Shown one piece after another: positions 26,378 to 34,139 of a stretch of 64,000 nt of DNA. The notes beneath the pieces were generated by a model, which ran no database searches, was not told the DNA's origin, and was given only the letters and a program-made list of their open reading frames with translations. Both the position numbers and the translations under genes were made by a program. This DNA comes from Candidatus Gottesmanbacteria bacterium. Lineage in GTDB: Bacteria > Patescibacteria > Microgenomatia > 2-02-FULL-39-11. Every line of letters begins with the position of its first letter. Position 1 is the first letter of the stretch. The DNA lies in NCBI GenBank assembly GCA_016186795.1, contig JACPKY010000002.1:135814-199813 (forward strand), written 5' to 3'.

Positions 26378-27182
26378 AATTTCGAAGACTTTTCTCCATT
26401 GCAACTACCGGTGCTTTTCTTCCAGTAAATGCTTCAAAAGAAGCTGCACCTCCATATAATAACATTTTATAACCAAAAATCGGTGTCGCGCCTTTTTCTT
26501 TTGCCATTTTCAGAAGCTTTGTTTCGGATGGTGTATAGACAATGTCGAAAATAATGTGGTGTGGAAAAATGGCGCTTGCAGGTATAGGAGAAAGATCCAC
26601 ACGTGGTGTCATACCGATAGCAGTAGCATTAATGATAATATCAAAAGTGGAAAAGTCCATACGATTGTTTAACTCGTATGCCTTCTGAAGCGAAAATTCT
26701 TTCACCAGTTTTTGTGCTCCTTTTATTGTTCGATTCCAGATAGATACGTCTGCACCATTTTTTTTCAGACCATAGATAATTGCCCGGGCAGCTCCACCTG
26801 CTCCGATCACTGCAATTTTTTTATTCCTAAGTGTTGTTTTCTCGCGAAGCGCACGAACTGCCCCAATCCAATCGGAATTACTCGCAATAAGTTTGCCATT
26901 TTTATTGATAATGATATTTGCTGCTCCGATTTCTCTCGCTTGTGAATCTATCCTATCAACATACTTTAGTACAGACACTTTATGAGGAATGGTAACGTTT
27001 ATGCCCACAATTTGCAGTGCACGAATCCCCTCGAGTGCTTTTTGTACATCCGTTACTCGACATGCCACATATGCAAAGTTTAGCTTTAAGCATTGAAAGC
27101 CATGATTGAACATCTGTGGGGAGAGCGAGTGGTCCACAGGATTACCAATAAGACAGCAGAGTTTTGTTTTTGCATCACTCAT
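26370..27182 (-). CDS. aroE: Shikimate dehydrogenase
   Basis: 270 aa from MSDAKTKLCCLIGNPVDHSLSPQMFNHGF (shikimate-binding SLSP motif). NVTIPHK carries the catalytic lysine region, VIGAGGAARAIIYGLKKNGA is the NADP Rossmann loop, and FGYKMLLYGGAASFE is the C-terminal signature. It reduces 3-dehydroshikimate. The start overlaps aroK by 8 nt. Confidence 0.96.
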   Translation of the reverse strand: MSDAKTKLCCLIGNPVDHSLSPQMFNHGFQCLKLNFAYVACRVTDVQKALEGIRALQIVGINVTIPHKVSVLKYVDRIDSQAREIGAANIIINKNGKLIASNSDWIGAVRALREKTTLRNKKIAVIGAGGAARAIIYGLKKNGADVSIWNRTIKGAQKLVKEFSLQKAYELNNRMDFSTFDIIINATAIGMTPRVDLSPIPASAIFPHHIIFDIVYTPSETKLLKMAKEKGATPIFGYKMLLYGGAASFEAFTGRKAPVVAMEKSLRNYD

Positions 27183-27690
27183 TGTATTTTTCAATCCTTT
27201 CAATTATTTCGCTCGCGACGGTATTTGGAGTTTTTCCTGACACACTAATCACATAATGTGCAATCTTTCGATACAAATGCAAACGATGAGAGAGCGTTTT
27301 TTTAATATCCTCTTCTCTGGTTTTGGCTACGGTCAAAAATGGTCGGGTTCGATCATTTCCGATTCGCTGGATAAGGAGTGTTACTGGTGCGTGGAGAAAA
27401 AAAATCATCCCCAGATTTTTCAATATTTCCACATTCTTTTTTTTCAAAATCACTCCCCCACCAGTTGAAATAACACACTCTTTTCTATTTTTAAGTGATT
27501 GTATGACAGTAGTTTCAATCTTCCTAAATGATTTCCATCTTTCCTTTGTTACAAATTCAGCAATCGTACTCCCTACGAGATTTTCAATTTTCGAATCGGT
27601 CTCAAGAAACGTAAACCGCAGTTTTTGGGAAAGCAATCTTCCAACTGTCGTCTTTCCGGATCCCCGCATGCCGATAAGAATGATATTCAT
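27175..27690 (-). CDS. aroK: Shikimate kinase
   Basis: A 171-aa P-loop kinase: IILIGMRGSGKTTVGRLLSQKL (Walker A), ETDSKIEN (shikimate-binding Asp), FRKIETTVIQSL, VISTGGGVIL and DRTRPFL (lid arginines). It phosphorylates shikimate at C3. It overlaps both neighbours (4 nt with aroA, 8 nt with aroE). Confidence 0.96.
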   Translation of the reverse strand: MNIILIGMRGSGKTTVGRLLSQKLRFTFLETDSKIENLVGSTIAEFVTKERWKSFRKIETTVIQSLKNRKECVISTGGGVILKKKNVEILKNLGMIFFLHAPVTLLIQRIGNDRTRPFLTVAKTREEDIKKTLSHRLHLYRKIAHYVISVSGKTPNTVASEIIERIEKYNE

Positions 27691-28919
27691 AGAAATTCAA
27701 TGTTTACCCCAATGTTTTTAAGATCGTCCCAAAAATTTGGGTAAGATTTTTTTACGACTTGGGCATTTGGTATGGTCGTTTCACCGGAAGCTGAAAGAGC
27801 CGCAACCGCAAAACTCATGGCAATTCTATGATCATGAAAGGTATCGATTATTGACCCCTTTGGTTGACCACCTATAATAGTTAGAGAATTTTCCGTTTGC
27901 GAAACTCGTATACCCATCCTTCTCAAATTTTCTTGTATCGATTTCATCCGATCTGATTCTTTAAATTTTAGATGAGCGATATTATGGATGGTAGTTGTGC
28001 CTTTCGCAAATGCAGAAAGTACTGAAACAATAGGAACTAAATCCGGATTATTTCCGAGATCAATATGTATTCCATGCAATTTATCTTTCCCCATTTTTTG
28101 TAAGATCTCAATAAAAACCCGGTCGCCTTGGACTGAATTTGCATTTAAATTCGTCACCGTAACATCAGATTTTGTTAACGCCTTGACTGCAAGAAAATAC
28201 GACGCAGATGAATAGTCCCCTTCTACAGTGTATTTATGGGCTTTGTAATGGGAAGTAGATTTTACAAAATAAGTATTTCCCTTTTTTTCAACATCCACGC
28301 CAAACAGCCGCATGAGATCAATCGTCATATCAACGTATGGAGAGGAAGAAAGGTGTGCTACGTTCAGTTCCACGTCATTTTGGGCAAATGGACTAATGAG
28401 AAGAAGTGCACTTATATATTGGGAACTTTTTGAACCAGAAATTTTGAGTTTTCCACCTCTTATTCCCCCCCCACTGATCGTTAGATGCGATTTGTTCGCA
28501 ATGTGAACTCCAAGAATGTGTAATTTTTCGATTAATTCTTCCATAGGACGCTCCCGTAATCTCTTCGATCCACTGAGAAATATTTTTGAGGGATGAAGGG
28601 AGGATACTGCTGTTATAAACCGCATTGTCGTTCCTGAATCTCCGCAATCGATATGAATTGGCGATTTTTTTGGTATGAATCGGCCACTGGTACCGACAAT
28701 TGCAAGCGTATCTCCATGCGACTGAGTTGCTACACCGAGCTTTTGGCAGGCCTTTAACGTACAGAGGGTATCATCCGAGCGTAATGGATTGATAATTTCT
28801 GACCGGCCTTTTGCAAGAGAAGCCAAAATAATAGCCCGATGGGTTAAACTTTTGGATGGTGGAATAGACACTATCCCACGGAGGTCTCCTCTGTTTGACG
28901 GTTTGATAATAACTTTCAT
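27687..28919 (-). CDS. aroA: 5-enolpyruvylshikimate-3-phosphate synthase
   Basis: A 410-aa protein. SIPPSKSLTHRAIILASLAKG, CGDSGTTMRFITAVSSLHP, LRERPMEELIEKLHILGV, and FKESDRMKSIQENLRRMGI and FHDHRIAMSFAVAAL are all canonical EPSPS motifs. It joins shikimate-3-phosphate to PEP. It overlaps aroQ and aroK by 4 nt each. Confidence 0.97.
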   Translation of the reverse strand: MKVIIKPSNRGDLRGIVSIPPSKSLTHRAIILASLAKGRSEIINPLRSDDTLCTLKACQKLGVATQSHGDTLAIVGTSGRFIPKKSPIHIDCGDSGTTMRFITAVSSLHPSKIFLSGSKRLRERPMEELIEKLHILGVHIANKSHLTISGGGIRGGKLKISGSKSSQYISALLLISPFAQNDVELNVAHLSSSPYVDMTIDLMRLFGVDVEKKGNTYFVKSTSHYKAHKYTVEGDYSSASYFLAVKALTKSDVTVTNLNANSVQGDRVFIEILQKMGKDKLHGIHIDLGNNPDLVPIVSVLSAFAKGTTTIHNIAHLKFKESDRMKSIQENLRRMGIRVSQTENSLTIIGGQPKGSIIDTFHDHRIAMSFAVAALSASGETTIPNAQVVKKSYPNFWDDLKNIGVNIEFL

Positions 28920-29362
28920 AGAGATCTCTTTCTTCTGATATAGTTGATAAGATTTTCAAGTCCGACGATATAGCTTTTTTCTTTTAATCCGACAATCTTC
29001 TCTATAACAATTCCGTCAAGAACGTCAATTTCCCGAAACGGCTCTCTTTTGGAAATATCCGAAAGATGCACCTCGACAGTTGGAAGATTGGTATCTTCCA
29101 ATGCATCCCGGAGTGAATAACTGTAATGAGTTAGGGCACCAGGGTTTATCAAAATTCCTGACGCTTTTTGTGCATTCTTTTGGAGAAAATTAATAAGTTC
29201 TCCTTCGTGGTTTGATTGAAATACCAGAAGGGAAACCAAGTTTTTCTTTGCCGTTTGGGAAAGCATTCCATTGATATCGTCAAGTGAACATGCCCCATAA
29301 TGCTTTTTATTTCTTTTGCCAAGCATATTCAAGTTTGGTCCATGAATGACAAGAATTCTCAT
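28916..29362 (-). CDS. aroQ: Type II 3-dehydroquinate dehydratase
   Basis: 148 aa, typical for type II DHQase. ILVIHGPNLNMLGKRNKKHYG holds the catalytic region (here the lid Tyr appears in KHYG), FQSNHEGELINFLQ carries the Asn/His/Glu cluster, and GILINPGALTHYSYSLRDAL and TVEVHLSDISKREPFR complete the signature. It dehydrates 3-dehydroquinate. Confidence 0.95.
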   Translation of the reverse strand: MRILVIHGPNLNMLGKRNKKHYGACSLDDINGMLSQTAKKNLVSLLVFQSNHEGELINFLQKNAQKASGILINPGALTHYSYSLRDALEDTNLPTVEVHLSDISKREPFREIDVLDGIVIEKIVGLKEKSYIVGLENLINYIRRKRSL

Positions 29363-30459
29363 ACAATAACCTCCATAAGTGTCCTTTGAATAATATCTAT
29401 GGGTACGCGTTGCCGTGTTTTGATCTTTCCAATAGCAGAAAAAAGTACAAAGGTCCCCCCTTTCTTGTCCATTTTCATAAGACGCATCACCTCATCAACA
29501 GAAATATTTTTTACCCTGATAGGGAGACCCAATGATTCAATCGACGTCACTATTTTGTCACGGTCGGAAACGCTAAGAATTCCACGATACGAACTAATTT
29601 TTGCTACCGCAACAAGTCCAATGGCAACTGCCTGTCCGTGCGAAAGTGTTTTGCAAGCTCCTTCAATTGCATGTCCAATCGTATGTCCGAGATTGAGGGA
29701 ATCTCGGATACCTTTGGTTTCATAAGGGTCTTTCCGGATAACTCCAAGCTTTATTTGTTGACAAAGGCTAATAATAGAACACAGTTCACTATCTGACATT
29801 TGCACCCCTTTAGAAATCTTTGCAAGAATATTCATGCTCGGCCTCCCCCACCCTGCCCAGTATTTCACCATTTCCCCAAGACCGTTGAGTATTTCTTTTC
29901 TGGGAAGAGTCCGAAGAAAATTACAATCCGTGATAACTGCAGTTGGGGGGTAGAATGTCCCAACCATATTTTTTAGAAGACTAGTTTCAGAGATACGCAC
30001 GTTAACTCCAGTCTTTCCTCCGATGGCCGCATCAACTTGAGATAGGAGTGTTGTCGGAATTAAGATTGTGTCAATACCCCGAAGAAGTACTGATCCCAAG
30101 AAACCCCCAATATCGGTAACTACTCCTCCACCAATAGCTAGAAAGAGTGCATTTCTATCAAATCCGGCTGTAAAAAACGGTTTGAGAAGAAATGGGAGAG
30201 AATCGACACTTTTTATCGTTTCGGATGGGGAAATACTTACAACCGTCATACGCTTTTTTGCTAGTTTTAACGATTGGAAAAGAGTTTTTCCATAGAGTTT
30301 TTCAACCGTTTCATCAATGAGAACAAGAAAGGATGAATGGGACATTAGGGCAGCTTCCTTACGTGAGATCAGATTTTCTACAATTGAGGAACCCACGATA
30401 TAGGCCGTTTTATGTACCTTCGGAATAGTGTTGACAGAAATTTTCTTTACGTTTTGCAT
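29359..30459 (-). CDS. aroB: 3-dehydroquinate synthase
   Basis: 366 aa from MQNVKKISVNTIPKVHKTAYIVG, the family's usual length. An open 63-codon upstream extension is an out-of-frame shadow of the truncated tyrA gene. NAD- and Zn-binding motifs are FLAIGGGVVTDIGGFLGSVLLRGIDTILIPTTLLSQVDAAIGGKTGVN, NGLGEMVKYW and LNLGHTIGHAIEG. It cyclises DAHP to 3-dehydroquinate. The ATG lies 7 nt after the truncated tyrA stop. Confidence 0.95.
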   Translation of the reverse strand: MQNVKKISVNTIPKVHKTAYIVGSSIVENLISRKEAALMSHSSFLVLIDETVEKLYGKTLFQSLKLAKKRMTVVSISPSETIKSVDSLPFLLKPFFTAGFDRNALFLAIGGGVVTDIGGFLGSVLLRGIDTILIPTTLLSQVDAAIGGKTGVNVRISETSLLKNMVGTFYPPTAVITDCNFLRTLPRKEILNGLGEMVKYWAGWGRPSMNILAKISKGVQMSDSELCSIISLCQQIKLGVIRKDPYETKGIRDSLNLGHTIGHAIEGACKTLSHGQAVAIGLVAVAKISSYRGILSVSDRDKIVTSIESLGLPIRVKNISVDEVMRLMKMDKKGGTFVLFSAIGKIKTRQRVPIDIIQRTLMEVIV

Positions 30460-30466
30460 AGTATTT

Positions 30467-30793
30467 TTAGACAATGTGCATTCCACGGTCTCGAAGTAAT
30501 TTTGTTTTTTCAAAAAAAGCAAGGAAGTTTTTTCTATTTGAAATTTCTCCAAGGATATCCTTCGTCGTTCTACTTGGTGTTGCGATAATAGCAAAATCAA
30601 AGAGTGGGTTTTTCCTTCGAACATCAAGTGCTTTGTCAATGAGTTCACTCTTTATTGTCAATACTGTTCTTTTGGGGTTTTGGCATACACCATACAATAC
30701 GACCCGTTCTTTCAATTGTTGTCTTAAGCTTCTGGCAATTGATCCCCCAATAAGACCTACACCAATAATAGCGATATGTATCGTTTTTTTCAT
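30467..30793 (-). pseudogene. Truncated prephenate dehydrogenase (TyrA-like) remnant, 108 aa
   Basis: Residues 5-78 are the start of a TyrA-type NAD-binding domain: IAIIGVGLIGGSIARSLRQ (Rossmann loop) and FDFAIIATPSRTTKDIL. The protein then passes to EISNRKNFLAFFEKTKLLRDRGMHIV and stops. Normal TyrA is about 280 aa. The end resembles the C-terminal NR-x-x-x-L helix of TyrA, so an internal deletion of about 170 codons is the best reading; the catalytic helical domain is missing. The reading frame and coupling (ATGA with chorismate mutase, 7 nt to aroB) are kept. Activity as a prephenate dehydrogenase is not expected. Confidence 0.65.
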
Positions 30794-31059
30794 AGAAAAT
30801 CCTTTTCCTGCTCTTTCTTGGAAAAGTAAAGAATAACAGTGAAAAGCTTTTCGACGAGTTCTTTGGAAATATTCATTGACGTGCCCTTTTTTAGTAATTT
30901 TTCCATAAGTTTTTTTTCTCGCTTTTGGTCTTCAATGGCAAGACCTTGAGTTTTTTTGACTCTTGCGATTTCTTGTGAGAGGATGAACCTTTTTTGTACA
31001 AGCGTAAGGATTGCTCCATCAATCTGGTCTATTTTTAATCGAATAGCTTCAAGTTTCAT
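30790..31059 (-). CDS. AroQ-class chorismate mutase (monofunctional)
   Basis: 89 aa from MKLEAIRLKIDQIDGAILTLVQKRFILSQEIARVKKTQG, the classic N-terminal helix of the AroQ fold with the catalytic R and K positions (R in KRF, K in VKK). DQKREKKLMEKLLKKG and ISKELVEKLFTVILYFSKKEQ follow. It converts chorismate to prephenate. It overlaps pheA by 11 nt and tyrA' by 4 nt. Confidence 0.92.
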   Translation of the reverse strand: MKLEAIRLKIDQIDGAILTLVQKRFILSQEIARVKKTQGLAIEDQKREKKLMEKLLKKGTSMNISKELVEKLFTVILYFSKKEQEKDFL

Positions 31060-31912
31060 ACGTTTTTCCTTTCTGGTACTGTCCAAGAATTTTTAGAAAT
31101 CGGACATGTTTCTTCAACTTTGTAAGCAAAGATTTGATTTCTATTGATTTCTCACCAAGGTCAAAATCAAGGTAGAAAACATATTCCCATGCATGATTAA
31201 AAACTGGTCGGGACTCAATCTTTGTAAGGTTTATATGAGCTTTGGCAAACGGAAGAAGCGTTTTGACCAAACTTCCTGGTACGTGACTGAGAGAAAAAAG
31301 GAGTGAAATCTTATTTCCCCTTTTCCCAGTCTTTCTCCCTATTATTCCAAATCGTGTAAAGTTTTCCTTCGTATTCTCAATCCTCGGAGTAAGAATTTGT
31401 AAACGATAAATTTTTGCAGCAAGAGTTCCCGCAATTGCAGAAAATGTGGGATCATTTGACTCCGAGACGAATTGAGCCCCCCTAGCCGTATCTGATAGTG
31501 CTTCCTGTGCGATCTTTGGATGCTTTTTCAGAAAAACACTGCATTGTGTGAATGCCTGAGGGTGGGAAAAGCATTTCGCAATTCTTGATAGCCGAAAAGA
31601 TTTGTTGATTGTCTTATCTTTCTTCACCAGAAGATGGTGGTGAATTTTAAGATACACCTCCCCTACAAGCTGCAATTGAAACCGAAGGAGATGATCATAA
31701 GTTTCTAAGACCGATCCAGCTGTTGAATTTTCCAAAGGGACAACACCCCTTTCGCACTCACCGCTTGCGACAGCTTGAAATACATCTTCAATTGATATCT
31801 TGGGAGATGGGGTGGAAGCACTCCCAAAATATTTTTGGAAAGCGAAAAAACTGTAAGAGCCGGAAATTCCCAAAAATGCAACGGAAGGTGTCACTCTTTG
31901 TTTGCCATTCAT
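31049..31912 (-). CDS. pheA: Prephenate dehydratase
   Basis: A 287-aa protein. VAFLGISGSYSFFAFQKYFG, ERGVVPLENSTAGSVLETYDHLL, SDTARGAQFVSES and NFTRFGIIG (the catalytic TRF motif) identify the dehydratase domain. The C-terminal ACT domain has KIESRPVFNHAWEYVFYLDF (the ESRP phenylalanine-feedback site). There is no fused mutase. It makes phenylpyruvate, and the ACT domain implies feedback inhibition by Phe. Confidence 0.96.
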   Translation of the reverse strand: MNGKQRVTPSVAFLGISGSYSFFAFQKYFGSASTPSPKISIEDVFQAVASGECERGVVPLENSTAGSVLETYDHLLRFQLQLVGEVYLKIHHHLLVKKDKTINKSFRLSRIAKCFSHPQAFTQCSVFLKKHPKIAQEALSDTARGAQFVSESNDPTFSAIAGTLAAKIYRLQILTPRIENTKENFTRFGIIGRKTGKRGNKISLLFSLSHVPGSLVKTLLPFAKAHINLTKIESRPVFNHAWEYVFYLDFDLGEKSIEIKSLLTKLKKHVRFLKILGQYQKGKTYET

Positions 31913-32922
31913 GATCGGTCAACAGCGTTGGCAACTCGCTGTACCTCTTTGACAATTTTTGTAAGTTCTTGAATCGATATCGCTTGGTCACTATCCGAGA
32001 GCGATTTTCGTGGATCCACATGTGCTTCAATAAGGAGACCATCAGCACCAGCTGCAATTGCTGCCCGGCTCATCGCACGAACGAGATTTGCTCGTCCCGT
32101 ACCATGACTCGGATCAACAATAACCGGTAAGTGCGTTTCGTGTTTCAAATACGGTACGATATTCAAGTCGAGTGTGAATCGAGTTTCAGAAACGTGAGTC
32201 CGTATTCCTCGTTCGCAAAGGAGAACATTTTTATTGCCTCCCAGAAGAATGTATTCTGCTGCGAGAAGAAATTCCTTGTATGTCGCCCACATACCGCGTT
32301 TTAACAAGACTGGTTTCCTTACTTTTCCAAGTTCGCGAAGTAACGGATAATTCTGCATATTTCTTGTTCCTACTTGGAAAATATCGGTATATTTATCGAT
32401 AAGTTCAATATCTCGGACATCGAGAATTTCCGTAATGACGGCAAGACCACTTCTCTTTCCAGCTTCTTTGAGAAAATGGAGGCCAATTTTACCCAAGCCT
32501 TGAAAATCATACGGTCCTGTTCGGGGCTTGAATGCACCACCTCGAAGGATTTGGCACCCTGCATCTTTTACCTTTTTTGCAGTTTCGATAATTTGCTCTT
32601 TTGTTTCAACTGAACATGGACCAGCCATGATAATAATGCGTTTCCCGCCTATTTTAAGCCCATTTTTTACTGAGACGACCGAGGGAGTCTCACGGAAAGA
32701 TTTGCTCGCAAGCCTATACGGACGGTCTACATCCAAAGTCTTCTCAACGCTTGCGTTCTTTTCAATCTCACGACGGGTAAGCTCACCACAACGACCGAGA
32801 ACAACAAGAAGCTCCTGTTCCTCGTGTTCGACCGGACGTACTTCAACGTTTCTTTGGGCCAGAAACGTACGGAATTCCTTCTCTTTTGAAAGTGGTAACC
32901 CTTTTTTTAGAAAAATAATCAT
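31909..32922 (-). CDS. aroF: DAHP synthase (type I-beta, with N-terminal regulatory domain)
   Basis: A 337-aa protein. The N-terminal ~70 residues form a ferredoxin-like regulatory domain as in the Thermotoga-type enzyme, followed by the barrel: IIIMAGPCSVETKEQI, GGAFKPRTGPYDFQGLG, QVGTRNMQNYPLL, KPVLLKRGMWATYKEFLLAAEYI, LPVIVDPSHGTGR. It condenses PEP and erythrose-4-phosphate, the first committed step. It is the first structural gene of the operon. Its ATG directly abuts the attenuator terminator, and its only purine-rich ribosome-binding candidate (GCGGGG) lies within the terminator stem. Confidence 0.96.
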   Translation of the reverse strand: MIIFLKKGLPLSKEKEFRTFLAQRNVEVRPVEHEEQELLVVLGRCGELTRREIEKNASVEKTLDVDRPYRLASKSFRETPSVVSVKNGLKIGGKRIIIMAGPCSVETKEQIIETAKKVKDAGCQILRGGAFKPRTGPYDFQGLGKIGLHFLKEAGKRSGLAVITEILDVRDIELIDKYTDIFQVGTRNMQNYPLLRELGKVRKPVLLKRGMWATYKEFLLAAEYILLGGNKNVLLCERGIRTHVSETRFTLDLNIVPYLKHETHLPVIVDPSHGTGRANLVRAMSRAAIAAGADGLLIEAHVDPRKSLSDSDQAISIQELTKIVKEVQRVANAVDRS

Positions 32923-32947
32923 AAAAAAACCCCGCTTTTTGCGGGGT
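32923..32947 (-). terminator. Intrinsic terminator of the aromatic-operon attenuator
   Basis: On the minus strand ACCCCGC-AAAAA-GCGGGGT forms a perfect 7-bp stem (32947-32929), followed by seven U residues (32929-32923). The last U touches the aroF ATG. The 5' strand can alternatively pair with an upstream GCGGGG (32995-32990), so the terminator is conditional. Confidence 0.9.
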
Positions 32948-32972
32948 AGTCATCAGTTTACCTTTACCTATT

Positions 32973-33047
32973 TTACCAAAGGAAACCTTCCCCGCAAGCT
33001 GGGGTGAAGTAAAATGCAAAATACCAATTCTGAGATTTTTCAATCAT
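32973..33047 (-). CDS. Aromatic-rich leader peptide (24 aa) of the aro/phe operon
   Basis: An ATG-to-TAA frame of 24 codons lies immediately upstream of the terminator. It begins MIEKSQNWYFAFYFTP, so codons 8-14 are Trp-Tyr-Phe-Ala-Phe-Tyr-Phe, and it ends with GFLW before the stop. Seven of 24 residues are aromatic within or near the stalling site, all three aromatic amino acids being sensed. No Shine-Dalgarno is seen; the promoter places the transcript start 3-4 nt before the ATG, so it is probably translated from a near-leaderless end. Confidence 0.88.
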   Translation of the reverse strand: MIEKSQNWYFAFYFTPACGEGFLW

Positions 33048-33057
33048 AGTCGTATGT

Positions 33058-33086
33058 ACTGTATCAAAGAGATCGTACCTTGTCAA
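33058..33086 (-). promoter_or_regulatory. Promoter of the aromatic operon
   Basis: On the minus strand, TTGACA (33086-33081), a 17-nt spacer and TACAGT (33063-33058) with an extended -10 TGA. The -35 lies in the last rplT codons. The predicted start is about 33051-33050, 3-4 nt ahead of the leader-peptide ATG. Read-through from the thrS-infC-rpmI-rplT unit would also pass through the attenuator. Confidence 0.8.
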
Positions 33087-33411
33087 CAATTGCTTGGAAT
33101 CCCTCCTTATCAGATATCAGAAGATCTGCTAAAATTTTTCGATCCAAAGCAATGCGAGCACGCTTTAGTTTCGCAACAAAAGTACTGTAGGATATTCCCA
33201 TTGGTTTTAATCCTCCGGAGATTCGCATAATCCAAAGCCGGCGAAATTGAGATTTCCGAATTTTCCGACCTGCATAGGCATACGTTCCCGCGTGAAGTTG
33301 AGCTTCCTTTGCCACCTTCACGAGCCTGGAGCGAGTCATTCGATACCCCTTTACTGACTCTAGAAGCTTTTTATGGCGCCTATGACTTACAACACCTCGT
33401 TTTACTCTCAT
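33064..33411 (-). CDS. rplT: 50S ribosomal protein L20
   Basis: A 115-aa protein with L20 signatures RVKRGVVSHRRHKKLLESVKGYRMTRSRLVKVAKEAQLHAGTYAYAGR and RRLWIMRISGGLKPMGISYSTFVAKLKRARIALDRKILADL. It binds 23S rRNA early in assembly. It is the last gene of thrS-infC-rpmI-rplT, and its 3' end contains the -35 of the aromatic-operon promoter. Confidence 0.97.
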   Translation of the reverse strand: MRVKRGVVSHRRHKKLLESVKGYRMTRSRLVKVAKEAQLHAGTYAYAGRKIRKSQFRRLWIMRISGGLKPMGISYSTFVAKLKRARIALDRKILADLLISDKEGFQAIVDKVRSL

Positions 33412-33412
33412 A

Positions 33413-33604
33413 TTATTTACCGATGAGGGATTTTACCACGTTGGCATATTTAGTCGCAAGTTTCACTGGTTCTGCAAACGAACGAATTCTTCTCTTACTT
33501 TTATGGAGTTTTCGGTGGCGAGATGCTTGGTGGCCACGAAATACTTTACCTCCCGCATTTACCTTGAACCGTTTTGCGACAGATTTACGTGTTTTTGTCT
33601 TCAT
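33413..33604 (-). CDS. rpmI: 50S ribosomal protein L35
   Basis: A very basic 63-aa protein: KTRKSVAKRFKVNAGGKVFRGHQASRHRKLHKSKRRIRSF matches L35. Its start overlaps the end of infC by 20 nt, and rplT starts 1 nt after its stop, giving the conserved infC-rpmI-rplT order. Confidence 0.95.
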   Translation of the reverse strand: MKTKTRKSVAKRFKVNAGGKVFRGHQASRHRKLHKSKRRIRSFAEPVKLATKYANVVKSLIGK

Positions 33605-34139
33605 GCTGAATTTTTCCTTCCATTTTGGCAGACGCTAATATTGTAACAAGAATTTTCCCTTCAAAATACGGTTCCTTGACAACTTTTGATATTCCCTGCA
33701 AGTACTCTTTTGCCCTTTTTAATACGTTAAACCCAAATTCTTTGTGAATAATTTCCCTCCCCCGAAATGGGACGGCAATCTTGAGTTGATTCCCAGCTTT
33801 TAAAAACGCTTCCCCACGCATGAGGCGTACCTTAAAGTCGTGGTCCCCGATAAATGGGGATAGTCGGATTTCTTTTATTCCGACATTTTTGGCGCTCTTT
33901 TTCGATTCCCGTTCCTTTTTCGCCTCAAGATACTTAAATTTTTTAAAATCAATGAGCTTTACAACGGGGGGATTTGCCTTTCCTGCAATCTCCACTAAAT
34001 CTTTTTGCTGTGATTGAGCAAGCTTTAGAGCGTCCAGTCGACTGATAATACCAATTTGTTTCCCCGCTTCATCGAGAAGTCGAAGAGTGGCTGCCGTAAT
34101 TTGATAATTCAGTCGATAAAACTTAAAGTTTTTTTTCAA
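33585..34139 (-). CDS. infC: Translation initiation factor IF-3
   Basis: A 184-aa protein. The N-domain begins YRLNYQITAATLRLLDEAGKQIGII, and the C-domain has KEIRLSPFIGDHDFKVRLMRGEAFLKAGNQLKIAVPFRGREI. The only start that keeps the full N-domain is TTG at 34139 (overlapping thrS by 17 nt); a non-AUG start is usual for infC and is the basis of its autoregulation in other bacteria. It prevents subunit joining and proofreads the start codon. Confidence 0.95.
   Translation of the reverse strand: MKKNFKFYRLNYQITAATLRLLDEAGKQIGIISRLDALKLAQSQQKDLVEIAGKANPPVVKLIDFKKFKYLEAKKERESKKSAKNVGIKEIRLSPFIGDHDFKVRLMRGEAFLKAGNQLKIAVPFRGREIIHKEFGFNVLKRAKEYLQGISKVVKEPYFEGKILVTILASAKMEGKIQHEDKNT

Larger units (their letters stand above)
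32923..33050 (-). promoter_or_regulatory. Transcription attenuator of the aromatic amino acid operon
   Basis: Four segments are present. Segment 1, CTTCACCC (33009-33002), pairs with segment 2, GGGGAAG (32993-32987), as a 7-bp stem with one bulged A. Segment 2 extended (TTGCGGGG, 32997-32990) pairs with segment 3 (CCCCGCAA) over 8 bp as an antiterminator. Segments 3 and 4 form the terminator. A ribosome stalled at leader codons 8-14 masks segment 1 and frees 2:3. A ribosome reaching the stop codon (32975-32973) masks segment 2 and allows 3:4. The pairings are read from the sequence; the mechanism follows the known trp/phe/his model. Confidence 0.88.

Noticed and set aside
30460..30648. N-terminal extension of aroB
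   Set aside because: It is an out-of-frame reading of the truncated tyrA gene; AroB homology begins only at MQNVKKISV.
32843..33043. A 66-codon minus-strand frame across the aro leader and terminator
   Set aside because: It is in a different frame from the aromatic leader peptide, reads through a terminator and into aroF out of frame, and has no family resemblance.
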